Both the position numbers and the translations under genes were made by a program. DNA of 64,000 nucleotides from Verrucomicrobiales bacterium (lineage in GTDB: Bacteria; Verrucomicrobiota; Verrucomicrobiia; Limisphaerales; UBA9464). The notes beneath the pieces are model-generated. The model saw only the letters and a list, made by a program, of their open reading frames with translations, had not been told where the DNA came from and made no database searches. The DNA lies in assembly GCA_027488845.1 (NCBI GenBank), contig JAIYBC010000046.1, positions 1 to 64,000 on the forward strand, given 5' to 3'. This document shows positions 51,806-60,782 of this stretch, piece after piece (position 1 is the stretch's first letter; each line of letters begins with the position of its first letter).

Positions 51806-53032
51806 ATGAACCCGTTCGGACCCCAACTCTCCCGGCTGATCCCGGCGCTGATGTCCTGCGTGTCGGCGGCGACGTTGACGGCGGCGGATGCCGTGAAACC
51901 GGGGCTCACGTCCGACGGCTTCGCCGTCCCGGTTGCGGGGCGTCGATTCGAGTTCCCGCGCGACCACGGGAGCCATCCGGAGTTCCGCATCGAGTGGTGG
52001 TACGTGACCGGACATCTCGAGGACCGGGACAATCCGGAGGAGCGCCATGGATTCCAGGCGACCTTCTTCCGGCGGGCCGCGCCCGGGGCCGCGCCGGGAG
52101 CGGACCGTGCGCCCGAAGGTGCGGCGTTCGCCGGCGACGAGATCCACCTCGCCCACATGGCGCTGCTGGAGGTCTCGACCGGACGTTTCCTCCACGAGGA
52201 ACGCCTGAACCGCCGCGGATGGGACGCGGCCTCCGACACCGCGGGACTCGATGTCCGAAACGGTTCCTGGTCGCTCCGCCAACTGGGTCTCCCCGTGGGC
52301 CCGGATTCCGGGAACGCGAGGCGGCGGGTGGGCATGGAACCGATGCGGCTCCAGGGGGGCGTGCGCGGCGAGGCCCTTTGGAACCTGGTCCTCACGCCGG
52401 CCAAGCCGCTGGTCCTCTTCGGCACCAACGGGGTCTCACGCAAGGCCGCCGAGGCGTCCGCCGCGAGCCACTACCTCACCTGGAGCCGGCTCCAAACCGA
52501 AGGCGAGCTGACCCTGGGCGGGCGCGTGCGAAAGGTCCGCGGGCTGTCCTGGATGGACCACGAGATCAGCAGCAGCCAACTCGGCGAGGGCCAGGTCGGC
52601 TGGGATTGGGCCTGCCTCCAGCTCGACGACGGACGCGAGGTCATGGCGTACCGGATGCGGCGTGCCGACGGTTCGACGGATCCGTTCTCCACGCTCGCCC
52701 GCGTCGAGGCGGACGGAACCGTACACCATGTGGATCCGACGGGATTCCGATGGACGGCGGAGGGCACCTGGAAGAGCCCGCGTTCGGGTGGCGTCTATCC
52801 GGCGGGCGTCCGGTTGGAGATCCCGGGCGGCCCACCGAATGGCGGTCCCGCCACGGTCCATCGGCTGCGGCCGCTCGCCGCGGATCAGGAACTCTCGGGC
52901 GGCGCCGGAGGGATCCCCTACTGGGAAGGAGCCTGCGAGGTCCTCGACGATTCCGGGAAAAGGGTCGGCAGGGCGTTCCTCGAGATGACCGGGTACGCCG
53001 GCGATCTCGGCGCCGCACTGCGGCCGCGCTGA
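51806..53032 (+). CDS. AttH/CrtC-like lipocalin-fold exported protein
   Basis: A 408-aa protein with a signal peptide (about residues 1-28) and the AttH/carotenoid-1,2-hydratase-like pattern: EWWYVTGHLED (63-73), GFQATFFRR, HMALLEVSTGRFLHEERLNR, and the second-half WMDHEISSSQL and WDWACLQLDDGREVMAYRMR. Homologues stand next to LolD/FtsX pairs, as in the Agrobacterium attachment genes attEFGH, and here the gene follows the permease by one base. It probably handles a hydrophobic cargo on the periplasmic side. True hydratase activity is not implied. Confidence 0.9.
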   Translation: MNPFGPQLSRLIPALMSCVSAATLTAADAVKPGLTSDGFAVPVAGRRFEFPRDHGSHPEFRIEWWYVTGHLEDRDNPEERHGFQATFFRRAAPGAAPGADRAPEGAAFAGDEIHLAHMALLEVSTGRFLHEERLNRRGWDAASDTAGLDVRNGSWSLRQLGLPVGPDSGNARRRVGMEPMRLQGGVRGEALWNLVLTPAKPLVLFGTNGVSRKAAEASAASHYLTWSRLQTEGELTLGGRVRKVRGLSWMDHEISSSQLGEGQVGWDWACLQLDDGREVMAYRMRRADGSTDPFSTLARVEADGTVHHVDPTGFRWTAEGTWKSPRSGGVYPAGVRLEIPGGPPNGGPATVHRLRPLAADQELSGGAGGIPYWEGACEVLDDSGKRVGRAFLEMTGYAGDLGAALRPR

Positions 53033-53116
53033 CGTTCCACAGACGGTTTCCAACGCCCGCACTCCGCGGACAAGCCGCCGCTTGGCACGCGACCCGGGAC
53101 CGGCGTTCATCGGGAC

Positions 53117-53761
53117 GTGCGCTGCATCATCACCGCCGGACCGACCTTCGAACCGCTCGACCGGGTTCGGCGGCTGACCAACCACTCCACCGGCAGCCTC
53201 GGCACCGGCCTGGCGAACCACTTCGCCATGCTCGGATTCGAGACTGTCCTCCTGCGCGGTTCCCTCTCCACTGCGGCACCGCCGGTCGCCGCGGTCCGCA
53301 TGGTTTCCTTCGGCACGGTGGAGGAACTGGGTGCCCGACTCGCGGACGAGTCGGATCCCGGTCCCGTCGCCGTGTTCCACGCGGCGGCGGTCGGCGACTA
53401 CCGCTTCGGCGAAGTCATCCAGGAACAGGCGGACGGCACGCGCAGCGTCGTCGTCGGAGGCAAGATCGCGACCCGTGGGGGGCGCCTCTTCGCCGAGCTC
53501 CTGCCGACGCGGAAGCTGCTGCCTGGACTGCGCGACCTCTTCCCGCTCGGACGGATCGTGGGATGGAAGTACGAGGTGGACGGGAACCGCGACTCCGTCC
53601 TCGACCGCTGTCGTCACCAGCTCCAGGAAGCGCGGACGGACCTCTCGATCGCGAACGGCCCGGCCTATGGCGCCGGGTTCGGATGGGTGACCGCGACGGA
53701 ACACCGCACCCTGCCGGATGCCCCGGCGCTGTACGAGGCCCTGGCGACGTTGGCCCGCTGA
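53117..53761 (+). CDS. Phosphopantothenate-cysteine ligase domain protein (CoaB-like)
   Basis: A 214-aa stand-alone version of the C-terminal half of CoaBC (DNA/pantothenate metabolism flavoprotein). The N-terminal AGPTFEPLDRVRRLTNHSTG matches the nucleotide-binding motif, and FHAAAVGDYRFGE and SIANGPAYGAGFG the ligase pockets. It would join phosphopantothenate to cysteine in coenzyme A synthesis, or be a relative. The CoaC half is not in the window. GTG 53117 is the only suitable start before the motif. The 84-base gap from the AttH-like gene suggests its own transcript or loose linkage. Confidence 0.83.
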   Translation: MRCIITAGPTFEPLDRVRRLTNHSTGSLGTGLANHFAMLGFETVLLRGSLSTAAPPVAAVRMVSFGTVEELGARLADESDPGPVAVFHAAAVGDYRFGEVIQEQADGTRSVVVGGKIATRGGRLFAELLPTRKLLPGLRDLFPLGRIVGWKYEVDGNRDSVLDRCRHQLQEARTDLSIANGPAYGAGFGWVTATEHRTLPDAPALYEALATLAR

Positions 53762-53789
53762 GTCGGAACGATGCGGACGGGATCGGCGC

Positions 53790-53917
53790 GCTAAGCCGCA
53801 AGGCGGCTGGGGAAAGGGGGGAATCCGTCGGATTCCCGTCACGGAACGTCCCCGGGTGGTGGTCGATGTTCGGAACCGGAATCCCGCGCCCCGTTGGCGT
53901 CTTTGCGTATTCGCGGG
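53790..53917. repeat. CTAAGCCGCAAGG and CTTTGCGTATTCGCG repeat pair
   Basis: CGCTAAGCCGCAAGGCG at about 53790-53806 and an inverted relative (GGCGTCTTTGCG..., from 53896) bracket the gap between the CoaB-like and lipoprotein genes, resembling the inverted repeat pair at 11779-11902. AGCCGC-AAG-GCGGCT inside the left part can form a small stem. Confidence 0.5.
53819..53837. terminator. Short perfect hairpin between convergent genes
   Basis: GGGAATCC (53819-53826), a 3-base loop GTC, GGATTCCC (53830-53837). It lies 58 bases after the CoaB-like stop and 116 bases beyond the lipoprotein stop. There is no U tract, so termination is inferred from position and stem strength. Confidence 0.5.
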
Positions 53918-53952
53918 ACGTCGATCTTCGCCCACTTGCGGGAGGCCCCGGT

Positions 53953-54240
53953 TCAGTTGCCGCGGACACCGGCAGGCGCACCGGAGTTGAACCGCTGGGT
54001 GTCGTACTGGGCCGGGGCCTTGTTGGTGCTCGAGTAGGACTTCACGTCGCCGGCCGCGGTGTTGCCGCGGTTGATGGGGATCAGGGAGCCCGTCTGGTAC
54101 ATCGGACGGCTGTAGGCGCGTTTGGCCTTGGGGGCCTTGGTCGTCGCCGAGGCGGTCTCCTTGTCCGACTGGCAACCCGCCAGGATTAGGGCGGCGAAGG
54201 TGGCGGTGCAGGCGAGGAGACGACCGGAGCGGCACTTCAT
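53953..54240 (-). CDS. Small lipoprotein of unknown function
   Basis: A 95-aa protein with a clear lipoprotein signal: basic start, hydrophobic run and lipobox LAGC (Cys23). The mature part (72 residues) is Lys/Ser/Thr-rich and probably disordered, with SRPMYQTGSLIPINRG as the most distinctive string. No family is recognised. It may be outer-membrane anchored. It is downstream of the CCA-adding enzyme gene on the same strand (63-base gap), though a separate promoter is possible. Confidence 0.75.
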   Translation of the reverse strand: MKCRSGRLLACTATFAALILAGCQSDKETASATTKAPKAKRAYSRPMYQTGSLIPINRGNTAAGDVKSYSSTNKAPAQYDTQRFNSGAPAGVRGN

Positions 54241-54303
54241 GCGGCCCTGCTCCTAACGATCCGGGACACGGGGTGCAAGGATGCGGTCAAGGAGAGCACC
54301 GCT

Positions 54304-55677
54304 TCAGGGCTTCCCGAGCCAGACGAGGGCGCCGTCGAGGTCCTCGAACTCGCCATCGAGCTGGGCCTCGAAGGCCTCGGCGAGGCGACGTCCGAGCTCC
54401 GGTCCGGGAACCGCACCCCGTTCCAGCAGATGACGCCCGAGCAGGATGGGGCGTGGCGCGGAGGAGGAGAGGGACATCCGGCCGGCCACCTCACGGATGG
54501 CGGTGACGGTCGTCGGCTCGCCGGCCGGGCGCGGTGGGCGTCCCGAGGCGTCGGCGGTCATCACCGCGCAGAGTTCCTCGACGTTGGAGGGCGCCAGACG
54601 GCAGGCAAGCCGGCGGAGCATGCGGGGCGACGGGTTCTCGGAACGCGCCATGTGGTTGGCGACGAGCGGCGGAATCCGATCCCGGATCGCATGGGGGCAC
54701 CCGAACCGGTCCAGGAACTCCAGGGCCATCGGGACGCCGGCGGCCTCATGTCCCGGGGAGACGATCCGCATCCGGTCGCCGCGCAGTTCCTCGCGGGTGC
54801 AGGACGCCTTCCCCACGTCGTGCAGCAGCACCGCGAGCATCAGCACGATCCGCGTCGGTTCGGGTGACGACCGCCAGGAGGCCGACGAAGCCAGGGCGTC
54901 GACGCAATGTCCGGTGTGGGTCCAGGCGTCGCCTTCGGGATGCCACTCGGGATCCTGGGGCACGCCTTCGAGCGCCTTCAATTCGGGCGTGTGCACCCAC
55001 CAACCGGAGTCGCGCAGGAAACGGAGGCCGGCGGACGGACGGACCGACCTCGAGGCCCACTTGAACCACTCCTCCCGCACCCGTTCCGGGGGAAGCTCCC
55101 GGTGGGAATCCACGATGGTCCGGCAAAGGGCGAGGGTCTCCGCCGCGGCGACCAGGTCGAACCGCGCGCAGAACTGCATTCCACGCAGGACCCGGAGCGG
55201 ATCCTCGACGAACGCCGGACCGGTATGGCGAAGGATACGTGCCCGGAGATCCGCCGCGCCGCCGTGGTGGTCGACCAGCTCGCGGCGACGCGGATCCCAC
55301 ATCAGCGCGTTCAGGGTGAAGTCCCGCCGCGCCGAGGCCTCGCGGGTGTCGAGCGTGGGATCCACCTCGACCTCGAATCCGCGGTGTCCCACCCCGGCCT
55401 TGGAGTCGCGGCGCGGCAGCGAGAAGTCCCAGACCTCGCCCGACGGATGGGTCAGCTTCACCACCCCGAAGGCGCGGCCGACCAGGTCGACCCGGCCATG
55501 GGCCGACAGGACCCGGGCCAGCTCGTCCATCGGGAGGCCATAGACCTCGACATCCACGTCCTTGACCGGCACGCCCAGCAGCCAGTCGCGGACGGATCCG
55601 CCCACGATGTAGGCGCGTTCGAGGGCGCGCGTCCCGAGCAGGATGCTGAGGAGCGCGGGTGGGAGGGTCTCGTTCAT
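54304..55677 (-). CDS. CCA tRNA nucleotidyltransferase / poly(A) polymerase family with HD domain
   Basis: A 457-aa class II nucleotidyltransferase. The head has GGSVRDWLLG (26-35) and the catalytic aspartates of KDVDVE (Asp40, Asp42), then RRDFTLNALMW and the CCA-enzyme neck. The C-terminal half is an HD phosphohydrolase domain with LLHDVGKAS, as in the E. coli CCA enzyme. It would add or repair the tRNA 3' CCA; tRNA-Leu here encodes its CCA, so repair may be the main need for that gene. Poly(A) polymerase is the alternative. The cupin gene lies 21 bases upstream on the same strand. Confidence 0.92.
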   Translation of the reverse strand: MNETLPPALLSILLGTRALERAYIVGGSVRDWLLGVPVKDVDVEVYGLPMDELARVLSAHGRVDLVGRAFGVVKLTHPSGEVWDFSLPRRDSKAGVGHRGFEVEVDPTLDTREASARRDFTLNALMWDPRRRELVDHHGGAADLRARILRHTGPAFVEDPLRVLRGMQFCARFDLVAAAETLALCRTIVDSHRELPPERVREEWFKWASRSVRPSAGLRFLRDSGWWVHTPELKALEGVPQDPEWHPEGDAWTHTGHCVDALASSASWRSSPEPTRIVLMLAVLLHDVGKASCTREELRGDRMRIVSPGHEAAGVPMALEFLDRFGCPHAIRDRIPPLVANHMARSENPSPRMLRRLACRLAPSNVEELCAVMTADASGRPPRPAGEPTTVTAIREVAGRMSLSSSAPRPILLGRHLLERGAVPGPELGRRLAEAFEAQLDGEFEDLDGALVWLGKP

Positions 55678-55698
55678 GGAGCCAAGGGCGGCCGCAGC

Positions 55699-56142
55699 TC
55701 AGCGGCAGGAGGGGAGTCCGGCCGCGGCGCGGATCGACGCCCACGGCTCCTGGGACGAGACGTCCACCATCGACGGCTCGGCCGCCTCCGCGGGGGAGAG
55801 GATGGCGAGGAACACGACCGGCTCACGGAACGGGTTGTAGGTGCCGTGGACCTCGCCCTTCGGGATCAGGACCATCTCGCCCGGATGCAGGATCCGGTGT
55901 TCGCGTCCGCACCACTGTTCGGCCTGGCCGGAGACCACGTAGATGATCTCCTCGCGGGTCGGGTGGTGGTGGAAGGCATGGCATCGGCCCGGCTCCATGG
56001 TCGCCCGGACCATCAGGAGTTCACGGCATGGGACGATGTCGGGACGGGACATCCACGCGTTCAGCGTGAACGGGGACTTCTCCGTGACGGTTTCGGACGC
56101 GGTGACGAACCGGCGGGCGTCGATGTCGGCGGCGGCAGGCAC
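55699..56142 (-). CDS. Cupin domain protein
   Basis: A 147-aa single-cupin protein. The two cupin motifs are visible: GRCHAFHHHPTREEIIYVVSG (His-rich metal site) and HPGEMVLIPKGEVHGTYN. It probably binds a metal and a small sugar-like or organic molecule; function is open (isomerase, dioxygenase or sensor). GTG 56142 is used as start because there is no in-frame ATG before the conserved fold. It is followed by the CCA-adding enzyme gene; the 128-base gap to glmM suggests an independent promoter. Confidence 0.78.
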   Translation of the reverse strand: MPAAADIDARRFVTASETVTEKSPFTLNAWMSRPDIVPCRELLMVRATMEPGRCHAFHHHPTREEIIYVVSGQAEQWCGREHRILHPGEMVLIPKGEVHGTYNPFREPVVFLAILSPAEAAEPSMVDVSSQEPWASIRAAAGLPSCR

Positions 56143-56270
56143 GGGGCCATTCCGCCCGAGAGCCGGGACGCAGCCAAGCCATTCCGCCGGAGTCCGTCGC
56201 GGCCGTCGGAAACGGGATTCCCTTCCCTCCGAGGATCGGAGCCCATGCGGCAGGGCCCCCGCTTCGCGGC

Positions 56271-57653
56271 TCAGGCGCCGATCTGGCGGCTGATCGCCCC
56301 GCAGATCACGGCCGACCAGCGTTCGAGCTCCTCGTTGTCGGGCCCCTCGATCAGGAGCCGTGCCTTCGGTTCGGTACCGGAATACCGCAGCAGCACCCGG
56401 CCTCCGCGCGGGACGACGGCGGCCTCCGCCTCGCGGACGAGGTCGAGCACCTGTTCGAGTTCTTCGAAGGGACGCTTCTCCTTCACGCGGACGTTGTGCA
56501 CCACCTGCGGATAGCGGGTCCAGCACTGGGCCAACCGGGAGAGCGGGCCGCCACGGCTCTTGATGGCGTTCAGGATCTGCAACGCCGCGACCAGGCCGTC
56601 GCCCGTCGAGCTGTGGTCCCGGAAGATGAGGTGTCCGCTCTGCTCGCCGCCGAAGTTGTAGCCGTTCTCCAGCATGGCATCGATGACGTGCTTGTCGCCG
56701 ACCGGGGTCCGGATGACCGAGCCGCCCGCGGCATGGATCGCCGCGTCGAGCCCGGCGTTGCTCATCACGGTGGCCACCAGGGTCTTCTTGGCGAGGGTGC
56801 CGTCCGCCAGCATCTGGAGGGCACAGATCGCCATGATGTCGTCGCCGTCGATCAGCTTGCCCGTCTCGTCGCAGAGCAGCACCCGGTCGGCGTCGCCGTC
56901 GTGGGCGATCCCGATGTCCGCGCGGTATTCGCGGACCTTGGCGCAGAGGGTCTGCGGATGCATCGAGCCGCATTCGCGGTTGATGTTGGTGCCGTTGGGC
57001 TGGGTGCCGAACGGGATCACCTCGGCACCGAGTTCCTGGAGCACGGTCGGCGTGGTCTTGTAGGAGGCGCCATGGGCGCAGTCGACCACGATGCGCATGC
57101 CTTCGAGGGTCAGCCCGCGCGGGAACGCCGTCTTGGCATGTTCCACGTAGCGGCCGATCGCGTCGTCCACGCGGAACGCCTTGCCGATCTCCCCGGCCGT
57201 GGGGCGCACGCTCTCGATGTCGCCGCTGAACACGAGCTGCTCGATCTGGTTCTCGGTCGTGTCGTCGAGCTTGTAGCCGTCCGGGCCGAAGAACTTGATG
57301 CCGTTGTCGTCATAGGGGTTGTGGGAGGCGGTGATGACGATGCCTGCGTCGGCGCGGAGCGAGCGGGTCACGTACGCGACGCCGGGGGTCGGGAGCGGGC
57401 CGATGAAGACGACGTCCACGCCCATGGACAGCACGCCGGAGCTGAGGGCGTTCTCGAGCATGTACCCGGAGAGGCGGGTGTCCTTGCCGATCACGATGCG
57501 ATGGCGGACACGGTTCCGGGCCTGGCTCTGCCGGTTGCGGAAGACATGGGCGGACGCCCGGCCGAGCTTCAGGGCGGTCTCGGCGGTGACCGGCTCGATG
57601 TTGGCCCGGCCGCGGACGCCGTCGGTTCCGAAGATGCGCTTGGTGTTCGGCAT
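56271..57653 (-). CDS. glmM: Phosphoglucosamine mutase
   Basis: Converts glucosamine-6-phosphate to glucosamine-1-phosphate for peptidoglycan and lipopolysaccharide synthesis. The 460-aa protein starts with the family motif FGTDGVRG (residues 8-15), has the phospho-serine Ser110 in TASHNPYDDNG, the metal loop DGDADR and the sugar-binding GGEQSGH, and a C-terminal phosphate-binding RYSGTEPKAR. ATG 57653 is supported by the conserved N-terminus. GlmM binds and restrains CdaA in Gram-positive bacteria; here cdaA lies 1.4 kb away beyond an inserted pseudopilin gene. Confidence 0.95.
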   Translation of the reverse strand: MPNTKRIFGTDGVRGRANIEPVTAETALKLGRASAHVFRNRQSQARNRVRHRIVIGKDTRLSGYMLENALSSGVLSMGVDVVFIGPLPTPGVAYVTRSLRADAGIVITASHNPYDDNGIKFFGPDGYKLDDTTENQIEQLVFSGDIESVRPTAGEIGKAFRVDDAIGRYVEHAKTAFPRGLTLEGMRIVVDCAHGASYKTTPTVLQELGAEVIPFGTQPNGTNINRECGSMHPQTLCAKVREYRADIGIAHDGDADRVLLCDETGKLIDGDDIMAICALQMLADGTLAKKTLVATVMSNAGLDAAIHAAGGSVIRTPVGDKHVIDAMLENGYNFGGEQSGHLIFRDHSSTGDGLVAALQILNAIKSRGGPLSRLAQCWTRYPQVVHNVRVKEKRPFEELEQVLDLVREAEAAVVPRGGRVLLRYSGTEPKARLLIEGPDNEELERWSAVICGAISRQIGA

Positions 57654-57663
57654 AGAAGACCTG

Positions 57664-57692
57664 CGTAGAATGCCGGGAAGGCCCGGGATCAA
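57664..57692 (-). promoter_or_regulatory. Promoter-like boxes of glmM, start-proximal
   Basis: Minus strand: TTGATC (57687-57692), a 17-base spacer, TCTACG (57664-57669), then 10 bases to ATG 57653. The -10 box is poor, but its distance to the start repeats the pattern seen at several other genes here; no Shine-Dalgarno. Confidence 0.4.
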
Positions 57693-57803
57693 CAATTCCG
57701 AATCGGACCTCCGACGGACATGTCACGTTGCGGCTTCGACATCGACTCCGGGATTGAAGGGATCGGTGGGGAGGGGTTTCTTCGGGATCATTCCCGACAA
57801 ACC

Positions 57804-58631
57804 ATGAAGACCGCACCGAGCCTTCCCGCCCACCCGCGCGGTGGATTCACCCTCATCGAGCTGCTGGTCGTCATCGCCATCATCGCGATCCTGGCCGGGA
57901 TGCTCCTGCCCGCGTTGGGCCGGGCGAAGTCGAAGGCCCATCAGACCGCCTGCCTGAGCAACCTCCGGCAGGTCGGCATCGCCTTCGCCCAATACCTTCC
58001 CGACAACAACGAGACCTATCCCGGCGTGGCCTCGAAGGGAGCCTACGAACCCATGGTCGAGGACTGGATCTTCTGGAACCTCAACCGGGCGACCTCCCGG
58101 CCGGGCTATCCGAGGGAATACTTCAACGACGCCAGGAACTCCGCCATCGCGCGGCACATCGGCGCCTTCACCACCAACCTCTTCCGCTGTCCTGCCGACC
58201 GGGATGTGCTGCAGCGCGAGAAGGACTGGAGGGCCCGACCGACGTCCGGCAACCCCTACCTCTACTCCTACTCCCTGATCAGTCTCGTCGGCGACCGGAA
58301 CCGCGGCATCGGCTCGATCTACCAGCCCGGCCAACCGCCGTTGCACTTCCGCAGCTCCGAGATCACGCGGCCCTCCGACAAGATGGTGGTCGCCGAGGAG
58401 AACGGGAGCGCCACCGCGTTCCCCGGGGCAGGCATCATCGACGACGGCCGGTTCGTCCCGGGTGACGGAACCTCCGGCAACGTGCTTTCGGGGCGGCACC
58501 GGCTCTCCGGCAGGACATCGGCCCGCGACTACCTCTCGGGGATGGGCGACGTGCTCTTCGCCGACGGACACGTGTCGGCGATGACCGTCCGGGCCAGCAC
58601 GCTCCGGGAGAACTACGATCCGATGTACTGA
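57804..58631 (+). CDS. Type II secretion/pilin-like pseudopilin with verrucomicrobial C-terminus
   Basis: A 275-aa protein with a prepilin peptidase site ([20 protein letters not shown]; cleavage after Gly14, Glu at mature position 5) and a hydrophobic helix, followed by the [26 protein letters not shown] continuation and the C-terminal [15 protein letters not shown] motif that marks this group in Verrucomicrobiota and Planctomycetota. These genes occur in many copies and their substrates are unknown. A hairpin CGGGA-TCAT-TCCCG lies just before the start. Orientation is opposite to glmM and ybbR on either side. Confidence 0.92.
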   Translation: MKTAPSLPAHPRGGFTLIELLVVIAIIAILAGMLLPALGRAKSKAHQTACLSNLRQVGIAFAQYLPDNNETYPGVASKGAYEPMVEDWIFWNLNRATSRPGYPREYFNDARNSAIARHIGAFTTNLFRCPADRDVLQREKDWRARPTSGNPYLYSYSLISLVGDRNRGIGSIYQPGQPPLHFRSSEITRPSDKMVVAEENGSATAFPGAGIIDDGRFVPGDGTSGNVLSGRHRLSGRTSARDYLSGMGDVLFADGHVSAMTVRASTLRENYDPMY

Positions 58632-58658
58632 GCCTCGTCAGGCGGCAGGCGGCGGGAA

Positions 58659-59060
58659 TCAGTTGATCCGTTCCACGCGGACCTCCTCGGGCATGGCGTC
58701 GGCATGCAGGATACCCGGGGCGCGCACGTGGATCCGGCGCCCGAAATTCGTCCGACCTTGGCTGTCTGCGATGTTGACGTAGACCTCGAGGTCCTCGGGA
58801 CGCAGCAGGCGCAGCGTGTCGGGGCGACCGTGGACCTCGACGGAGACGGTTGCCGGAGCGATCCGGAAACGGGTGGCGTCATCGGGAGTGCCGAGGAGTG
58901 CCACCGGGACGTCCGCGAAGGTCCGTACCCGCGGTCCGGCGCCTTCGGCGAGGCGCTGGAGGTCGAGGTCCGCGTTCACGGTGAACCAGATCAGCACCGC
59001 CAGGACGAAGGATCCGACCTTCTGCCAGCGGTTCTCGGTGAGGAAATCGCGCAACGCCAT
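58659..59060 (-). CDS. YbbR-domain protein, CdaR-like
   Basis: A 133-aa protein with one N-terminal membrane segment (about residues 13-30, KVGSFVLAVLIWFTVN, preceded by ENRWQ) and a single YbbR domain (about 48-130). It is much shorter than Gram-positive CdaR, which has four such domains. It follows cdaA by 3 bases and so is probably its membrane partner and regulator. Confidence 0.88.
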   Translation of the reverse strand: MALRDFLTENRWQKVGSFVLAVLIWFTVNADLDLQRLAEGAGPRVRTFADVPVALLGTPDDATRFRIAPATVSVEVHGRPDTLRLLRPEDLEVYVNIADSQGRTNFGRRIHVRAPGILHADAMPEEVRVERIN

Positions 59061-59063
59061 GGT

Positions 59064-59909
59064 TCAGCCTCCGTTGCCCCCGCGGACCTGGCCCAGGTTG
59101 AACCAGCGGCGGAACACCCCGAAGGCGTTCCGGGTCTGGGCCCGCCGCACGAGCACCTCGGTGAGGAAGGCCCGCAGCTGCTCGACCGTGACGTTCCGGG
59201 TCAGCACGCCCCGATGGGCGATCGAGATCGCACCGCTTTCCTCCGAGACCACCACGACCACGGCGTCCGTCTCCTCGCTCAGGCCGATCGCCGCGCGATG
59301 CCGTGTGCCGAGCGACTTCGGCAGGTCGCCACGCTGGGTGAGCGGGAAGATCGCCCCGGCCCGCAGGATCCGGTCCCCCTTGATGATGACGCCGCCGTCG
59401 TGGATGGCGTTGTTGGGGAAGAAGATCGTCTCGAGCATCTCCGGCGTGGCCTCGCAGTCGACCGGGATGCCCGATTCGACGGCGTCCTGCAACGAGATGC
59501 TCTGCTCGATGGCGATCAGCGCCCCGATGCGGATCGGCGACATGCGGTCGACGGATTCCACGACCACCTCGAGGTTCTCGCGTTGTTCCCGGGCGTTGTT
59601 GAAGACCGGCAGGTTGCCGACCTCCGCGAGCACGCGTCGGATCTCGGGTTGGAACAGCACCACGATCGCCAGGGCCAGGAAGGGGAAGATCTGGTTCAGC
59701 AGCGCGTTGAGCACGTCCAGGCGCAGGAGCCGGACGGTCAAGGTCAGCACAAGCAACACCGCCACGAACCCGGTCACCACCGCCTGGCCACGGGTCCCCT
59801 TGAGGAACTTGTAGGCGTAGTAGATGCCCAGGGTGAGGATGCCGACCTCCAGGGCCGGCCGCCACAGGACGACCAGCAGGGTCCAGATGGCCTCGGGAAT
59901 GCCCTTCAC
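59064..59909 (-). CDS. cdaA: Diadenylate cyclase CdaA
   Basis: Makes cyclic di-AMP from two ATP at the membrane. The 281-aa protein has three N-terminal membrane helices (about residues 10-35, 42-60, 70-88), then the DAC domain with the catalytic RHR triplet (203-205) and metal-binding Asp171. The usual DGA motif reads DGG (171-173); the aspartate is kept. The start overlaps the folP stop by 4 bases (ATGA), and ybbR follows by 3 bases. Cyclic di-AMP commonly controls osmotic balance and wall stress; no receptor protein is in the window. Confidence 0.93.
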   Translation of the reverse strand: MKGIPEAIWTLLVVLWRPALEVGILTLGIYYAYKFLKGTRGQAVVTGFVAVLLVLTLTVRLLRLDVLNALLNQIFPFLALAIVVLFQPEIRRVLAEVGNLPVFNNAREQRENLEVVVESVDRMSPIRIGALIAIEQSISLQDAVESGIPVDCEATPEMLETIFFPNNAIHDGGVIIKGDRILRAGAIFPLTQRGDLPKSLGTRHRAAIGLSEETDAVVVVVSEESGAISIAHRGVLTRNVTVEQLRAFLTEVLVRRAQTRNAFGVFRRWFNLGQVRGGNGG

Positions 59910-60772
59910 GCGGACGCCTCCTTCCCGACCGTGTCGGCCGTGCCGGTTCCCAGCAGGGCGTCCATCCGAAGCGCCTGAACCGTCGCGGCCACGTCATGGA
60001 CGCGGAAGAACGAGGCTCCGTTCCGGGCCGCCCACAGCGTGGCGGCCAGGGCGGCCGGCAACCGGTCGGGCAGCTCGACTCCGAGCAGTTTGCCGAGGAA
60101 CGACTTCCGGGAAAGGCCCAGCATCAGGGGGCGTCCCAAGGCCTGGAGCAGCCCGGTCGCACGGACCAGCCGGAGATTCTGTTCCGGCGTCTTCCCGAAG
60201 CCGATCCCGGGGTCGAGGAGCACCCTTTCCGGAGGCACGCCGGCGTCGGCCAAGCGGACGAGCCGGTCGGCAAGGAAGGCCGAGACCTCGGCGGCGACGT
60301 CGGCGTAGCGCGGATCCCGCTGCATGGTTTCCGGCGATCCCTGCATGTGCATGGCGACATACCCGGCGCCGGAGGCGGCCACGAGCCGCCACATCCCGGG
60401 GTCCTCCCGGGACGCCTCGACGTCGTTCACGATGGAAGCCCCGGCATCGATGGCCGCGCGTGCGACCGCCGGCTTCCGGGTGTCGACGGAGATCGGCACC
60501 GCCACCTTGCCCGCGAGGGCCCGGACCACGGGGATGACCCGCCGCAGTTCCTCGTCCTCCGGGACGGGATGCGCCCCGGGACGGGTGGACTCCCCGCCGA
60601 TGTCCAGGATCCCGGCCCCTTCCGCCGCCAACCGCTCGCCCTGCTCGATCGCCAGGCCGGGGTCCAGCCAGCGGCCGCCGTCGGAAAACGAGTCCGGCGT
60701 GACGTTGACGATCCCCATCACCACGGGAAGACGCGGGAACAGGAACCGGTGATGTCGGGCGGTGAACTCCAT
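59906..60772 (-). CDS. folP: Dihydropteroate synthase
   Basis: Condenses 4-aminobenzoate with a pterin diphosphate in folate synthesis. The 288-aa protein has the signature MGIVNVTPDSFSDGG (about residues 19-33), GGESTRPGA, the pterin-site NDVEAS and a final RVHDVAA. The 4-base overlap with cdaA places folate and cyclic di-AMP synthesis in one transcript, as in many bacteria. The start lies 10 bases past the stop of the glyoxalase gene. Confidence 0.95.
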   Translation of the reverse strand: MEFTARHHRFLFPRLPVVMGIVNVTPDSFSDGGRWLDPGLAIEQGERLAAEGAGILDIGGESTRPGAHPVPEDEELRRVIPVVRALAGKVAVPISVDTRKPAVARAAIDAGASIVNDVEASREDPGMWRLVAASGAGYVAMHMQGSPETMQRDPRYADVAAEVSAFLADRLVRLADAGVPPERVLLDPGIGFGKTPEQNLRLVRATGLLQALGRPLMLGLSRKSFLGKLLGVELPDRLPAALAATLWAARNGASFFRVHDVAATVQALRMDALLGTGTADTVGKEASA

Positions 60773-60782
60773 CCTCGACGGC

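Noticed and set aside
59064-59909. CdaA as a cyclic-nucleotide defence (CBASS-like) cyclase
   Set aside because: It is the housekeeping DAC-domain enzyme with membrane helices in a folP-ybbR context; no effector nuclease or Cap proteins are present.
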